A stretch of 8,179 nucleotides of DNA from an uncultured Lachnospiraceae bacterium (GTDB taxonomy: Bacteria; Bacillota; Clostridia; Lachnospirales; Lachnospiraceae). Each line of letters opens with the position of its first letter. Within the stretch, counting starts at the first letter, position 1. Of the stretch, positions 1 through 3,868 are shown in pieces. The position numbers were made by a program, and so were the translations under genes. Location of the stretch: positions 1-8,179 of the forward strand of contig CABSCP010000069.1 in assembly GCA_902476265.1 (NCBI GenBank). The letters are read 5' to 3'. A model generated the notes under the pieces. The model was given only the letters and a program-made list of their open reading frames with translations, did not search any database and had not been told where the DNA came from.

Positions 1-94
1 CATATGAATGCTTTTCAAAGTTATATGGCAGTTGCGAGATTGAAACACATGCCACACCATCCTGATGCATCTTTAAAAAGTTTCTTAGTGTCAT
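1..94 (-). CDS. 5' end of a small hypothetical protein (runs off the left edge)
   Basis: Leftward reading frame beginning with ATG at 94 and still open at base 1, giving 31 visible residues that start MTLRNFLKMHQDG. A good ribosome binding site (AAGGTGG on the minus strand, bases 100-106) sits 5 nt before the ATG, which is why I accept this start. The T-L/V-R-x-F-L opening recalls short proteins found on clostridial mobile elements, but that is memory only and I assign no function. It follows the 43-aa ORF at 144-275 in the same direction with a 49-bp gap, so it is probably the third visible gene of a leftward operon. Confidence 0.6.
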   Translation of the reverse strand, partial: MTLRNFLKMHQDGVACVSISQLPYNFEKHSY

Positions 95-138
95 TTTATC
101 CACCTTCTTCCTCTAAAAAGTAAACTTGTCCACAGTCT

Positions 139-152
139 CCGGCTTACGCCGG
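139..152. other. Small perfect stem-loop over the end of the 43-aa ORF
   Basis: CCGGC (139-143), TTAC loop (144-147), GCCGG (148-152). The stem covers the stop codon of the leftward ORF at 144-275. No T-run follows on the minus strand, so it is not a convincing intrinsic terminator. It could modulate translation or RNA stability between two genes of one operon. Confidence 0.4.
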
Positions 153-275
153 TTCTTTCCCCTTCTGTACCCTTTCCAACTTCATCCCCATCTGATCTTC
201 CCACAGACGGATCAGTATTTCTTTGATTGCAATCTGCCTTTCAGGCGTTACTTCCATGTCTGACTCATAATTCAT
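144..275 (-). CDS. Small hypothetical protein, 43 aa
   Basis: Short leftward ORF, MNYESDMEVTPERQ at the start and KGKEPA at the end. It has a very strong ribosome binding site (GGAGGAGG on the minus strand, bases 283-290) 7 nt before the ATG at 275; this is the main evidence that it is real. The protein is charged, with no membrane segment, and a predicted amphipathic helix across residues 11-38 (PERQIAIKEILIRLWEDQ...). I do not recognise the family. It lies 48 bp downstream of the 75-aa membrane protein gene and 49 bp upstream of the partial gene at the window edge, all leftward, so they are probably co-transcribed. Confidence 0.6.
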   Translation of the reverse strand: MNYESDMEVTPERQIAIKEILIRLWEDQMGMKLERVQKGKEPA

Positions 276-323
276 ACGCCCGCCTCCTCCCTTTTTATCA
301 TCCTATGTGTTCCCTGATTGTCC

Positions 324-551
324 TTATTCGGTAACTACAAGACAATCCAGAATCGACAGGACATCTTTTAGAATCCCCAGACTCTCCGTATCGTACTGAT
401 TCAGTTCAAGAATCTGCTCTCGAATTTCAGATATCTGATTCCGAATTTTCTGCCGATCCTGAAAGTTTTGATGCATCATTACAGACTGATTAACCACCAG
501 AACCGCTATTACAATCCACATTGTAAAATGCGGTTCTTTTTTTAACTTCAT
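324..551 (-). CDS. Small single-pass membrane protein with coiled-coil tail, 75 aa
   Basis: Residues 11-27 (MWIVIAVLVVNQSVMMH) form one hydrophobic segment after a short Lys-rich N-terminus, which predicts an inner-face N-terminus or signal anchor. Residues 30-52 are a charged, heptad-like stretch (QDRQKIRNQISEIREQILEL) suggesting a coiled coil. A GTG at 560 would add three residues but would lie only 2 nt from AGGAAGG. The ATG at 551 has AGGAAGG 11 nt upstream and a second GAAGGA closer in, so I prefer 551. Function unknown; small coiled-coil membrane proteins on mobile elements can be holin-like or entry-exclusion-like, but nothing here decides that. It is divergent from the 654-1217 gene, with about 100 bp between them. 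Confidence 0.6.
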   Translation of the reverse strand: MKLKKEPHFTMWIVIAVLVVNQSVMMHQNFQDRQKIRNQISEIREQILELNQYDTESLGILKDVLSILDCLVVTE

Positions 552-592
552 TTCCTTCACATCCTTCCTATACCATCTGCAGTCCTTCCCTC

Positions 593-621
593 TTGTTGCC
601 CATTATCTTATGTGGTACAAT
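593..621 (+). promoter_or_regulatory. Sigma-A promoter of the RHH/zinc-ribbon gene
   Basis: TTGTTG (-35, 593-598), 17-bp spacer, TACAAT (-10, 616-621), with an extended -10 TGG at 613-615. Transcription should start near 628, leaving a leader of about 25 nt with AGGGGG at 641-646, 7 nt before the ATG at 654. Confidence 0.7.
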
Positions 622-653
622 TTCCTTAATATCTTAAACAAGGGGGATATATT

Positions 654-1217
654 ATGAGTTTCTTAATTGCTTTATGTTTTGTTACCTTATTTGTTATCGT
701 TGTTTTCATTGTTGTTGCATTGCGATCTCCAAAAAGTCCGCCTCCCCATTACGAACCTACTGTAAACGATAATTTTCATGTTCCTTCCACCACTAAACCT
801 AGGATTAGTGCTGATGTAAGTGAACAATTTCGCAGTGAGGTAGATTTTTATTGTAGCCGTCACTCCATTACAATCTCTGAGCTTGTGCGCCGCGCGGTCG
901 AATCTTACATTTATTCTGACCAGTGCACTTCCCCTGCTGCCACCCTATCTTCTTCGGTTGATTCAGCTCCTAAACCTACCACAAGAAGATCTGTGGTAAG
1001 GCCTGACGGAACTTGGCAGTGTCCCAGGTGTAAAAAAATAAATGCCAGTTACGTCGGAACCTGTTCTTGCGGCGTAACAAAAGATTCTGCTCCGACAATT
1101 TCTATCCCACGCAAGCCTTCTTATATCAGAGAGGACGGTTCCTGGAAATGCCCCAAATGCGGCAAGGTCAATGCCAGTTATGTCGGTACCTGTTCTTGCG
1201 GTAGAAGCAAAGAATAA
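654..1217 (+). CDS. Membrane-anchored ribbon-helix-helix-like protein with two tandem zinc ribbons, 187 aa
   Basis: Three parts are visible. Residues 3-23 are a strongly hydrophobic N-terminal segment (FLIALCFVTLFVIVVFIVV) followed by a basic, Pro-rich linker. Residues 49-86 (PRISADVSEQFRSEVDF...SITISELVRRAVESYI) match the ribbon-helix-helix (Arc/CopG/MetJ) pattern: short beta strand, helix, ...S.SELVR.A...Y. The C-terminus holds two near-identical zinc ribbons: Cys123/126/137/139 and Cys166/169/180/182, each with the pattern DG(T/S)W.CP.C...NASYVGTCSCG. No catalytic motif is seen. RHH domains normally bind DNA as dimers and zinc ribbons bind nucleic acid or protein, so a membrane-tethered DNA-binding or anchoring role is an inference. 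The ATG at 654 is supported by AGGGGG 7 nt upstream. The gene ends at a strong hairpin (1231-1258). Confidence 0.8.
   Translation: MSFLIALCFVTLFVIVVFIVVALRSPKSPPPHYEPTVNDNFHVPSTTKPRISADVSEQFRSEVDFYCSRHSITISELVRRAVESYIYSDQCTSPAATLSSSVDSAPKPTTRRSVVRPDGTWQCPRCKKINASYVGTCSCGVTKDSAPTISIPRKPSYIREDGSWKCPKCGKVNASYVGTCSCGRSKE
1015..1202 (+). repeat. Tandem duplication of a zinc-ribbon module inside the gene
   Basis: The two zinc-ribbon units (about 1015-1074 and 1144-1202) are similar at DNA level. Over the stretch encoding NASYVGTCSCG (1042-1074 and 1171-1203) they differ only at a few third positions, with C/T and A/T changes in the Tyr and Gly codons. This indicates a fairly recent internal duplication rather than two ribbons acquired separately. 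Confidence 0.75.
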
Positions 1218-1230
1218 TCTAATTTCATTT

Positions 1231-1258
1231 ATGCCAGGTGAGGATAATCACCTGGCAT
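1231..1258. terminator. Shared hairpin terminator between convergent genes
   Basis: Perfect 10-bp stem ATGCCAGGTG (1231-1240) with CACCTGGCAT (1249-1258) and an 8-nt loop, 13 bp after the stop of the RHH/zinc-ribbon gene. The rightward tail is only partly T-rich (TCTTCC). The leftward 54-aa ORF ends within the stem (stop complement at 1248-1250), so one structure probably serves both directions. Confidence 0.6.
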
Positions 1259-1412
1259 TCTTCCTCATCCATATTTTCATGAGCGCTTTTATTGAATTGT
1301 CTAATATACCCTTTTCTTTACACAATTTCCTTCCACATCCTCCGCAATATACTGCATCCTTTTCGTGGAAAAAAAAACCACATTTACATAGATTTACTTT
1401 TTTGTTTGACAT
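1248..1412 (-). CDS. Small zinc-ribbon protein, 54 aa
   Basis: Leftward ORF from ATG at 1412 encoding MSNKKVNLCKCGFFFHEKDA... with Cys9-x-Cys11 and Cys23-x2-Cys26 (YCGGCGRKLC). This matches the short zinc-ribbon pattern C.CG......A.YC..CG.KL. The C-terminus is basic (KALMKIWMRKNAR) and could contact nucleic acid. The ribosome binding site is weaker than its neighbours': AAAGGAAAG lies about 15 nt upstream, and an in-frame GTG at 1427 is an alternative start. The coherent zinc-ribbon motif is the main support. It converges on the 654-1217 gene and its last codons form one arm of the shared hairpin. Function unknown. Confidence 0.55.
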   Translation of the reverse strand: MSNKKVNLCKCGFFFHEKDAVYCGGCGRKLCKEKGILDNSIKALMKIWMRKNAR

Positions 1413-1443
1413 ATCTTCTTTTTTCACTTTCCTTTCCGGTATC

Positions 1444-1472
1444 TTGTCTTTTCTCCTTTTAGCTCCTATACT
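1444..1472 (+). promoter_or_regulatory. Sigma-A promoter of the 56-aa gene
   Basis: TTGTCT (-35, 1444-1449), 17-bp spacer, TATACT (-10, 1467-1472). The predicted start near 1479 falls just before a stem-loop. Confidence 0.6.
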
Positions 1473-1481
1473 GTACTTACA

Positions 1482-1497
1482 GGCTCCCGCCAGAGCC
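1482..1497 (+). promoter_or_regulatory. Stem-loop at the start of the 56-aa gene's leader
   Basis: GGCTC (1482-1486), CCGCCA loop, GAGCC (1492-1497 region) forms a GC-rich hairpin immediately after the predicted transcription start and about 30 nt before the start codon. It may stabilise the 5' end of the mRNA. An inverted repeat CTGTA-CT-TACAG (1471-1482) overlaps the -10 and start site and could be an operator. Confidence 0.35.
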
Positions 1498-1525
1498 GAG
1501 TACTAAAGAAAGGATGTATAATTAC

Positions 1526-1696
1526 ATGAATGATATTGATATTTCCAAACTCAGACAACTGATAAAGGAATACAAATTTTACTCAAAACCGAGTAATGGC
1601 GATCACAGTTCTCCCTGCACGGTACGCGATATAAATAAAGTCATTGACAATACCGCGAACCTTTTCACTCAATTCCTTAATGAAATTGAAGGCTGA
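1526..1696 (+). CDS. Small hypothetical protein, 56 aa
   Basis: Encodes MNDIDISKLRQLIKEYKFYSKPSNGDHSS... ending LFTQFLNEIEG. An ATG at 1514 is in frame, but the AAAGGA element (1509-1514) would abut or overlap it. The ATG at 1526 has that element about 11 nt upstream, so I choose 1526. Two predicted helices (residues 5-20 and 33-53) flank a short polar loop. There are no membrane segments and no motif I recognise. It has its own promoter and a strong 3' hairpin, so it appears monocistronic, lying between two leftward transcription units of the element. Function unknown. Confidence 0.6.
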   Translation: MNDIDISKLRQLIKEYKFYSKPSNGDHSSPCTVRDINKVIDNTANLFTQFLNEIEG

Positions 1697-1700
1697 TCTC

Positions 1701-1733
1701 GTTCCCGAAGAATGTCTATTTTTCTTCGGGAAC
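1701..1733. terminator. 12-bp-stem hairpin between convergent genes
   Basis: GTTCCCGAAGAA (1701-1712) pairs perfectly with TTCTTCGGGAAC (1722-1733) around a 9-nt T-rich loop. It lies 5 bp after the stop of the rightward 56-aa gene and includes the last codons (VPEEK) of the leftward 51-aa gene. Neither side has a long T-run outside the stem, so termination may be partial or depend on stem strength. Confidence 0.6.
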
Positions 1734-1871
1734 AATCTCTAAAAGACCTAACTTCTGAAGTTCTGTGTAGCACTCATAAATTTTTCCTTTAGCTTCATCC
1801 AATTCACCCATAATCTTTTCCAATTTTCCTTCTTCAATTTTTAACTTTACATAAAACTGTTTTTTTTCCAT
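1716..1871 (-). CDS. Small charged protein, second gene of the early leftward operon, 51 aa
   Basis: Encodes MEKKQFYVKLKIEEGKLEKIMGELDEAKGKIYECYTELQKLGLLEIVPEEK. The ORF is open further upstream, but the ATG at 1871 has a clear GAGGTGA site at normal distance, and the upstream extension overlaps the preceding gene, so 1871 is preferred. A short beta strand (FYVKLKIEE) precedes a long charged helix that may be coiled. I recall similar small phage and element proteins with a ...KLEKI...L..A...IYECY..L..LG pattern, but this is unverified. It starts 19 bp after the 66-aa gene and shares its promoter. Probable early-gene product under repressor control; biochemical role unknown. Confidence 0.65.
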   Translation of the reverse strand: MEKKQFYVKLKIEEGKLEKIMGELDEAKGKIYECYTELQKLGLLEIVPEEK

Positions 1872-1890
1872 GTTCGATTTCACCTCTTTC

Positions 1891-2091
1891 CTACACCAGT
1901 TGCAGTTCACGCTTTTCTTCCTGCTCCTCCAGTGCCTTCGGTTCTCCGGACTCCCTAAGCATTTCATCACGGTAATAGGCATCTATCCTTGCGGATATGT
2001 CTATACGATGATCACGGCTTAATGATTCGAGCATTTTTAATGTCCGTTTCAGATCCGTCTTTTCAATATCCAAATTTTTTAAAGTTCCCAT
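1891..2091 (-). CDS. First gene of the early leftward operon, 66-aa charged protein
   Basis: Encodes MGTLKNLDIEKTDLKRTLKMLESLSRDHRIDISARIDAYYRDEML... and ends in a Glu/Lys-rich tail (EEQEEKRELQLV). The ATG at 2091 has GAGAGGTGA just upstream, and the predicted transcript starts about 25 nt before it. Strongly helical and charged, with no Cys and no membrane segment. Being the first gene after the consensus leftward promoter and opposite the repressor, it occupies the place where phages and integrative elements encode Cro-like, antirepressor or excision-control proteins. No HTH is evident, so that role is only positional inference. Confidence 0.65.
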   Translation of the reverse strand: MGTLKNLDIEKTDLKRTLKMLESLSRDHRIDISARIDAYYRDEMLRESGEPKALEEQEEKRELQLV

Positions 2092-2108
2092 ATTTTCACC
2101 TCTCTTTC

Positions 2109-2123
2109 TTTCACCTAATCAAA
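2109..2123. promoter_or_regulatory. Operator-like repeat O1
   Basis: TTTCACCTAATCAAA, fitting the shared pattern TTTCAC-N5-YAAW. It abuts the -10 of the leftward promoter (2123-2128), so a bound repressor would block that promoter. Confidence 0.6.
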
Positions 2124-2151
2124 TTATACTTTCACTTACTCAATTTGTCAA
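2123..2151 (-). promoter_or_regulatory. Leftward early promoter, exact sigma-A consensus
   Basis: On the minus strand: TTGACA (-35, bases 2151-2146), 17-bp spacer, TATAAT (-10, bases 2128-2123). Both hexamers are perfect consensus with optimal spacing. Start is predicted near 2116, giving a leader of about 25 nt before the 66-aa ORF. O1 and O2 cover the -10 and the spacer/-35 respectively, which suits tight repression in the integrated state. Confidence 0.85.
2130..2144. promoter_or_regulatory. Operator-like repeat O2
   Basis: TTTCACTTACTCAAT, the second copy, starting 21 bp after O1 (two helical turns). It lies in the spacer of the leftward promoter, next to its -35. Confidence 0.6.
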
Positions 2152-2186
2152 TATACTTTTTTCACTTAGTTAAATTGTATATTGAC
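2147..2186. repeat. 10-bp inverted repeat joining the two divergent -35 boxes
   Basis: GTCAATATAC (2147-2156) and GTATATTGAC (2177-2186) are perfect inverted copies separated by 20 bp. Each arm includes most of one -35 hexamer (TTGAC). O3 lies between the arms. This may just reflect two similar promoters, or be a second, distinct binding site. Confidence 0.55.
2160..2174. promoter_or_regulatory. Operator-like repeat O3
   Basis: TTTCACTTAGTTAAA, the best palindrome of the set: TTT-n-ACT-n-AGT-n-AAA. It starts 30 bp after O2 (about three helical turns) and ends 7 bp before the -35 of the repressor promoter, where a bound repressor could either activate or limit its own gene. Confidence 0.6.
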
Positions 2187-2210
2187 TTCATTTTGCGTAC
2201 GTGATACCAT
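2182..2210 (+). promoter_or_regulatory. Rightward promoter of the repressor gene
   Basis: TTGACT (-35, 2182-2187), 17-bp spacer, TACCAT (-10, 2205-2210), preceded by an extended -10 TGA (2202-2204). Start is predicted near 2217. It is weaker than the divergent leftward promoter, as is common for maintenance promoters. Confidence 0.75.
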
Positions 2211-2235
2211 AATCACAGAAAGGGGACGAAAAAAC

Positions 2236-2631
2236 ATGGATAGCATAGATAAAAATATAGGTACTAGAATCGCAAAAATAATTGAGTCCAGAAATATTAA
2301 AAAAATTGACTTTGCTGCTGAATTAAACATTGCACCTTCATATGTGACAAAACTTATCAAAAATGAAGGACAACCCAGTGAACGTCTCATTGAAGATATT
2401 TGTGAAAAAATGGGAATAAATAGGAATTGGCTACTATATGGCGGCTCTGATGAAGATATGACAAAAAAAGATTTTGAAGAAGATGAACTTTCAGAATACT
2501 GTGCTGAAATCACAGAAGGAAAAGATCCATTTATTGCTGAAATGCTTCTCAAATATAAAAAATTATCTTCCAAACATAAACAGGCTATATGGGAAATTTA
2601 CAAAGAATGGACAAATGAAAAAGAGGTCTAA
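2236..2631 (+). CDS. Xre/cI-type repressor, 131 aa
   Basis: Residues 5-66 form an Xre-family helix-turn-helix domain. The HTH proper is at 21-43 (IKKIDFAAELNIAPSYVTKLIKN), then helices ending in the INRNWLLYGG motif (61-70) typical of phage repressors. Residues 80-126 form an acidic then helical C-terminus resembling that of Firmicutes phage repressors. There is no S24/LexA-type peptidase domain, so RecA-stimulated self-cleavage is not expected and induction must work otherwise. The frame is open from 2182, but the ATG at 2236 has AAAGGGG (2219-2224) at good distance and lies after the predicted transcription start, which fixes the start. It most likely binds O1-O3 to repress the leftward operon and tune itself. 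Terminates in a hairpin overlapping its stop. Confidence 0.85.
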   Translation: MDSIDKNIGTRIAKIIESRNIKKIDFAAELNIAPSYVTKLIKNEGQPSERLIEDICEKMGINRNWLLYGGSDEDMTKKDFEEDELSEYCAEITEGKDPFIAEMLLKYKKLSSKHKQAIWEIYKEWTNEKEV

Positions 2632-2641
2632 GCCTCTTTTT
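2618..2641. terminator. Bidirectional intrinsic terminator
   Basis: AAAAAGAGG (2618-2626), loop TCTAAG, CCTCTTTTT (2633-2641). It has a T-run on each strand, so it can terminate both the repressor mRNA and the leftward 46-aa gene. It contains both genes' stop codons. Confidence 0.8.
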
Positions 2642-2768
2642 CCTCTTCCTTCTCTATATCAAATATCTTTTTTACAAAACCAAAAATCCTTATCACGCGC
2701 GATAAGTCATTGACCTTATCAATCATAATATGTATCTCTTTTTTGTAATCATCAATATTGGCTTTCAT
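2628..2768 (-). CDS. Small hypothetical protein beside the repressor, 46 aa
   Basis: Encodes MKANIDDYKKEIHIMIDKVNDLSRVIRIFGFVKKIFDIEKEEEKEA. GGGAGG (minus strand, bases 2775-2780) lies 6 nt before the ATG. It converges on and overlaps the repressor by a few bases, sharing the terminator. The arrangement YKKEI..MI.K..D...I..I..FVK resembles very short helical proteins that recur next to Xre-type regulators in Firmicutes; this is recalled, not verified. No membrane segment is convincing. Possibly a modulator of the neighbouring repressor (inference from position). Its promoter (-10 at 2844-2849) and an operator-like site in its leader suggest repressor control. Confidence 0.65.
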   Translation of the reverse strand: MKANIDDYKKEIHIMIDKVNDLSRVIRIFGFVKKIFDIEKEEEKEA

Positions 2769-2792
2769 ATGTTACCTCCCGCTTAATACTTG

Positions 2793-2807
2793 TTTCACCG
2801 GTGCAAA
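2793..2807. promoter_or_regulatory. Fourth operator-like site (O4) in the leader of the 46-aa gene
   Basis: TTTCACCGGTGCAAA fits the O1-O3 pattern TTTCAC-N5-YAAW and is itself nearly palindromic around CACCGGTG. It lies between the predicted transcription start (about 2837) and the ATG (2768), where binding would act as a roadblock. Confidence 0.4.
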
Positions 2808-2843
2808 TCGTGTTATTTATTTCGGAGGCCTCTCGATATGTTT

Positions 2844-2859
2844 ATTATAGCATATGCTA
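2844..2859 (-). promoter_or_regulatory. Promoter core of the 46-aa gene with overlapping 12-bp palindrome
   Basis: Minus-strand TATAAT (bases 2849-2844) with extended -10 TGC (2852-2850). No good -35 at 17 bp, as is common for extended -10 promoters. A perfect 12-bp palindrome, TAGCATATGCTA (2848-2859), overlaps it and may be an operator for a different regulator. The leader is about 70 nt. Confidence 0.55.
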
Positions 2860-2945
2860 CCGTAAAATCTATGTCATAATTTTCCATATTTGTTCGGCAT
2901 CTTACATAAAAACAGCTTTTTTTGTGTAGTGTGAACAATTTTTTA

Positions 2946-2982
2946 TGGCACGAACGGTCATTTCCCGTGGCACGAACGGTCA
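2946..2982 (+). promoter_or_regulatory. Pair of exact 15-bp direct repeats, probable LytTR-type binding site
   Basis: TGGCACGAACGGTCA occurs at 2946-2960 and exactly again at 2968-2982, a 22-bp period. Known LytTR regulators (AgrA, PlnC type) bind imperfect direct repeats of a 9-mer with about 21-22 bp period. The 9-mers here, AACGGTCAT (2953-2961) and AACGGTCAC (2975-2983), differ from the consensus [TA][AC][CA]GTTN[AG][TG] at one and two positions. The site is about 100 bp upstream of a LytTR gene, pointing to autoregulation. The 45-bp distance to the -35 at 3028 is larger than usual. Confidence 0.6.
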
Positions 2983-3027
2983 CAGCCTTAAAAATTTCGT
3001 CGCTTTGCTCATGCCCATAATTTTCCA

Positions 3028-3057
3028 TTGCCGCTGCACATCCATAAACGGTATAGT
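3028..3057 (+). promoter_or_regulatory. Candidate promoter of the LytTR-recombinase operon
   Basis: TTGCCG (-35, 3028-3033), 18-bp spacer, TATAGT (-10, 3052-3057), about 29 bp before the ATG, which leaves room for the ribosome binding site at 3074-3080. The -35 is imperfect, consistent with a promoter needing an activator. Confidence 0.5.
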
Positions 3058-3085
3058 ATTGGTACTATTATCTGAGGAGGAATAT

Positions 3086-3838
3086 ATGTTACCGATCTAT
3101 ATTTGTGAGAATAATGCAGAAATCATGGAAATGCACGCTGATGTGGTGAATGAGTATGTGCGGAAAAATTTTGTATTTGACATGAAAATTGTCTGCCAAA
3201 CACAAAATCCTTTTGAAATGTTGGAATTTGTAAAATTAAAGCATCCAGGACAATCCCTGTACTTTATCAGCCTTGTCCTGGATGCTCCGCTGGACGGCAT
3301 CACCCTGGCCCATGAAATCAGGAAATACGATCCCAGGGGCTATATTGTCATATTGGCCACTTCCATCCCCCAAAAGCTCTCTCCGCTCTTTGAAACAGAG
3401 GCGATGGTCACAATAGAAGAAAATGATACCAACACTGCCCGCCGGTTGATGCGTTGCATGGATATAGTCCGCAATCTGGACTTCCATCTAAACCATCCGT
3501 ATGAGGAGCGCTCGGTCAATCTGCTTCTTAACGGCCAGTTCTTTCCGTTCCCTCAAAAAGAAATCCGATACATTGCAACAAGCCATGAACATTCTCATGG
3601 TATAGAAATACATACTGAGAATAACAAATATCAGTACAGAGGAATCCTTGAGGATATCCTCCCACAAATGGACTATTCTTTTTGCCGCTGCCACAGACAT
3701 TGTCTTGTAAATATGCGGCATGTTGATCATATGGAAAAAGAAAACCGCACCTTGATACTGGATAACGGCGAGATTGTCCCGGTATCCCGTCGGGTCTCAA
3801 AAGAAATTGAGCAGTTTTTATTTCTGCTTAAACAGTAA
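3086..3838 (+). CDS. AgrA-like LytTR regulator with a degenerate receiver domain, 250 aa
   Basis: Residues 1-125 are a CheY-like receiver of the AgrA subtype (MLPIYICENN...NPFEMLEF...DGITLAHEIRKYDP). Residues 143-245 are a LytTR DNA-binding domain with the hallmark FCRCHRHCLVNMRHVDHM...LDNGEIVPVSRR. By-eye alignment to AgrA puts Ser62 (YFISL) at the phosphoacceptor Asp, Asn9-Asn10 at the acidic pocket Asp-Asp and Glu112 at the conserved Lys, so phosphorylation is unlikely. The ATG at 3086 has GAGGAGG 5 nt upstream (3074-3080). No histidine kinase or peptide gene is visible nearby. It ends 30 bp before the recombinase start, so it is probably cotranscribed with it and likely controls the element. 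It probably binds the direct repeats at 2946-2982 (inference). Confidence 0.85.
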   Translation: MLPIYICENNAEIMEMHADVVNEYVRKNFVFDMKIVCQTQNPFEMLEFVKLKHPGQSLYFISLVLDAPLDGITLAHEIRKYDPRGYIVILATSIPQKLSPLFETEAMVTIEENDTNTARRLMRCMDIVRNLDFHLNHPYEERSVNLLLNGQFFPFPQKEIRYIATSHEHSHGIEIHTENNKYQYRGILEDILPQMDYSFCRCHRHCLVNMRHVDHMEKENRTLILDNGEIVPVSRRVSKEIEQFLFLLKQ

Positions 3839-3868
3839 ACGCATATATTGATACAGGAGGTTTTTATC

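Larger units (their letters stand above)
2769..3085. other. Divergent control region between the 46-aa gene and the LytTR gene
   Basis: A 317-bp gene-free stretch holding leader and promoter elements for both directions: O4, the extended -10 promoter with 12-bp palindrome, the LytTR-like direct repeats and the rightward promoter. The frame of the LytTR gene stays open back to 2945 but runs through the repeats without a ribosome binding site, so I treat that part as noncoding. A third partial copy of the 9-mer core (AACGGTATA, 3047-3055) overlaps the rightward -10. Confidence 0.6.

Noticed and set aside
1171..1506. Rightward 111-aa open frame after the zinc-ribbon gene
   Set aside because: It overlaps the zinc-ribbon gene out of frame, has no start signals, passes through the hairpin and is antisense to the zinc-ribbon ORF at 1248-1412.
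1989..2204. Rightward 71-aa open frame across the early operon
   Set aside because: It is antisense to the 66-aa gene and runs through the promoter/operator region, has no ribosome binding site, and its Phe/Leu/Tyr-rich sequence reflects T-rich DNA.
2946..2982. Direct repeats as a CRISPR-like array or plasmid iterons
   Set aside because: Only two copies with a 7-bp gap, no cas or replication gene nearby; the LytTR-site explanation fits better.
2945..3085. N-terminal extension of the LytTR protein (47 extra residues)
   Set aside because: No ribosome binding site at 2945, it would encode the direct repeats and the promoter, and the receiver fold begins at the ATG at 3086 preceded by GAGGAGG.
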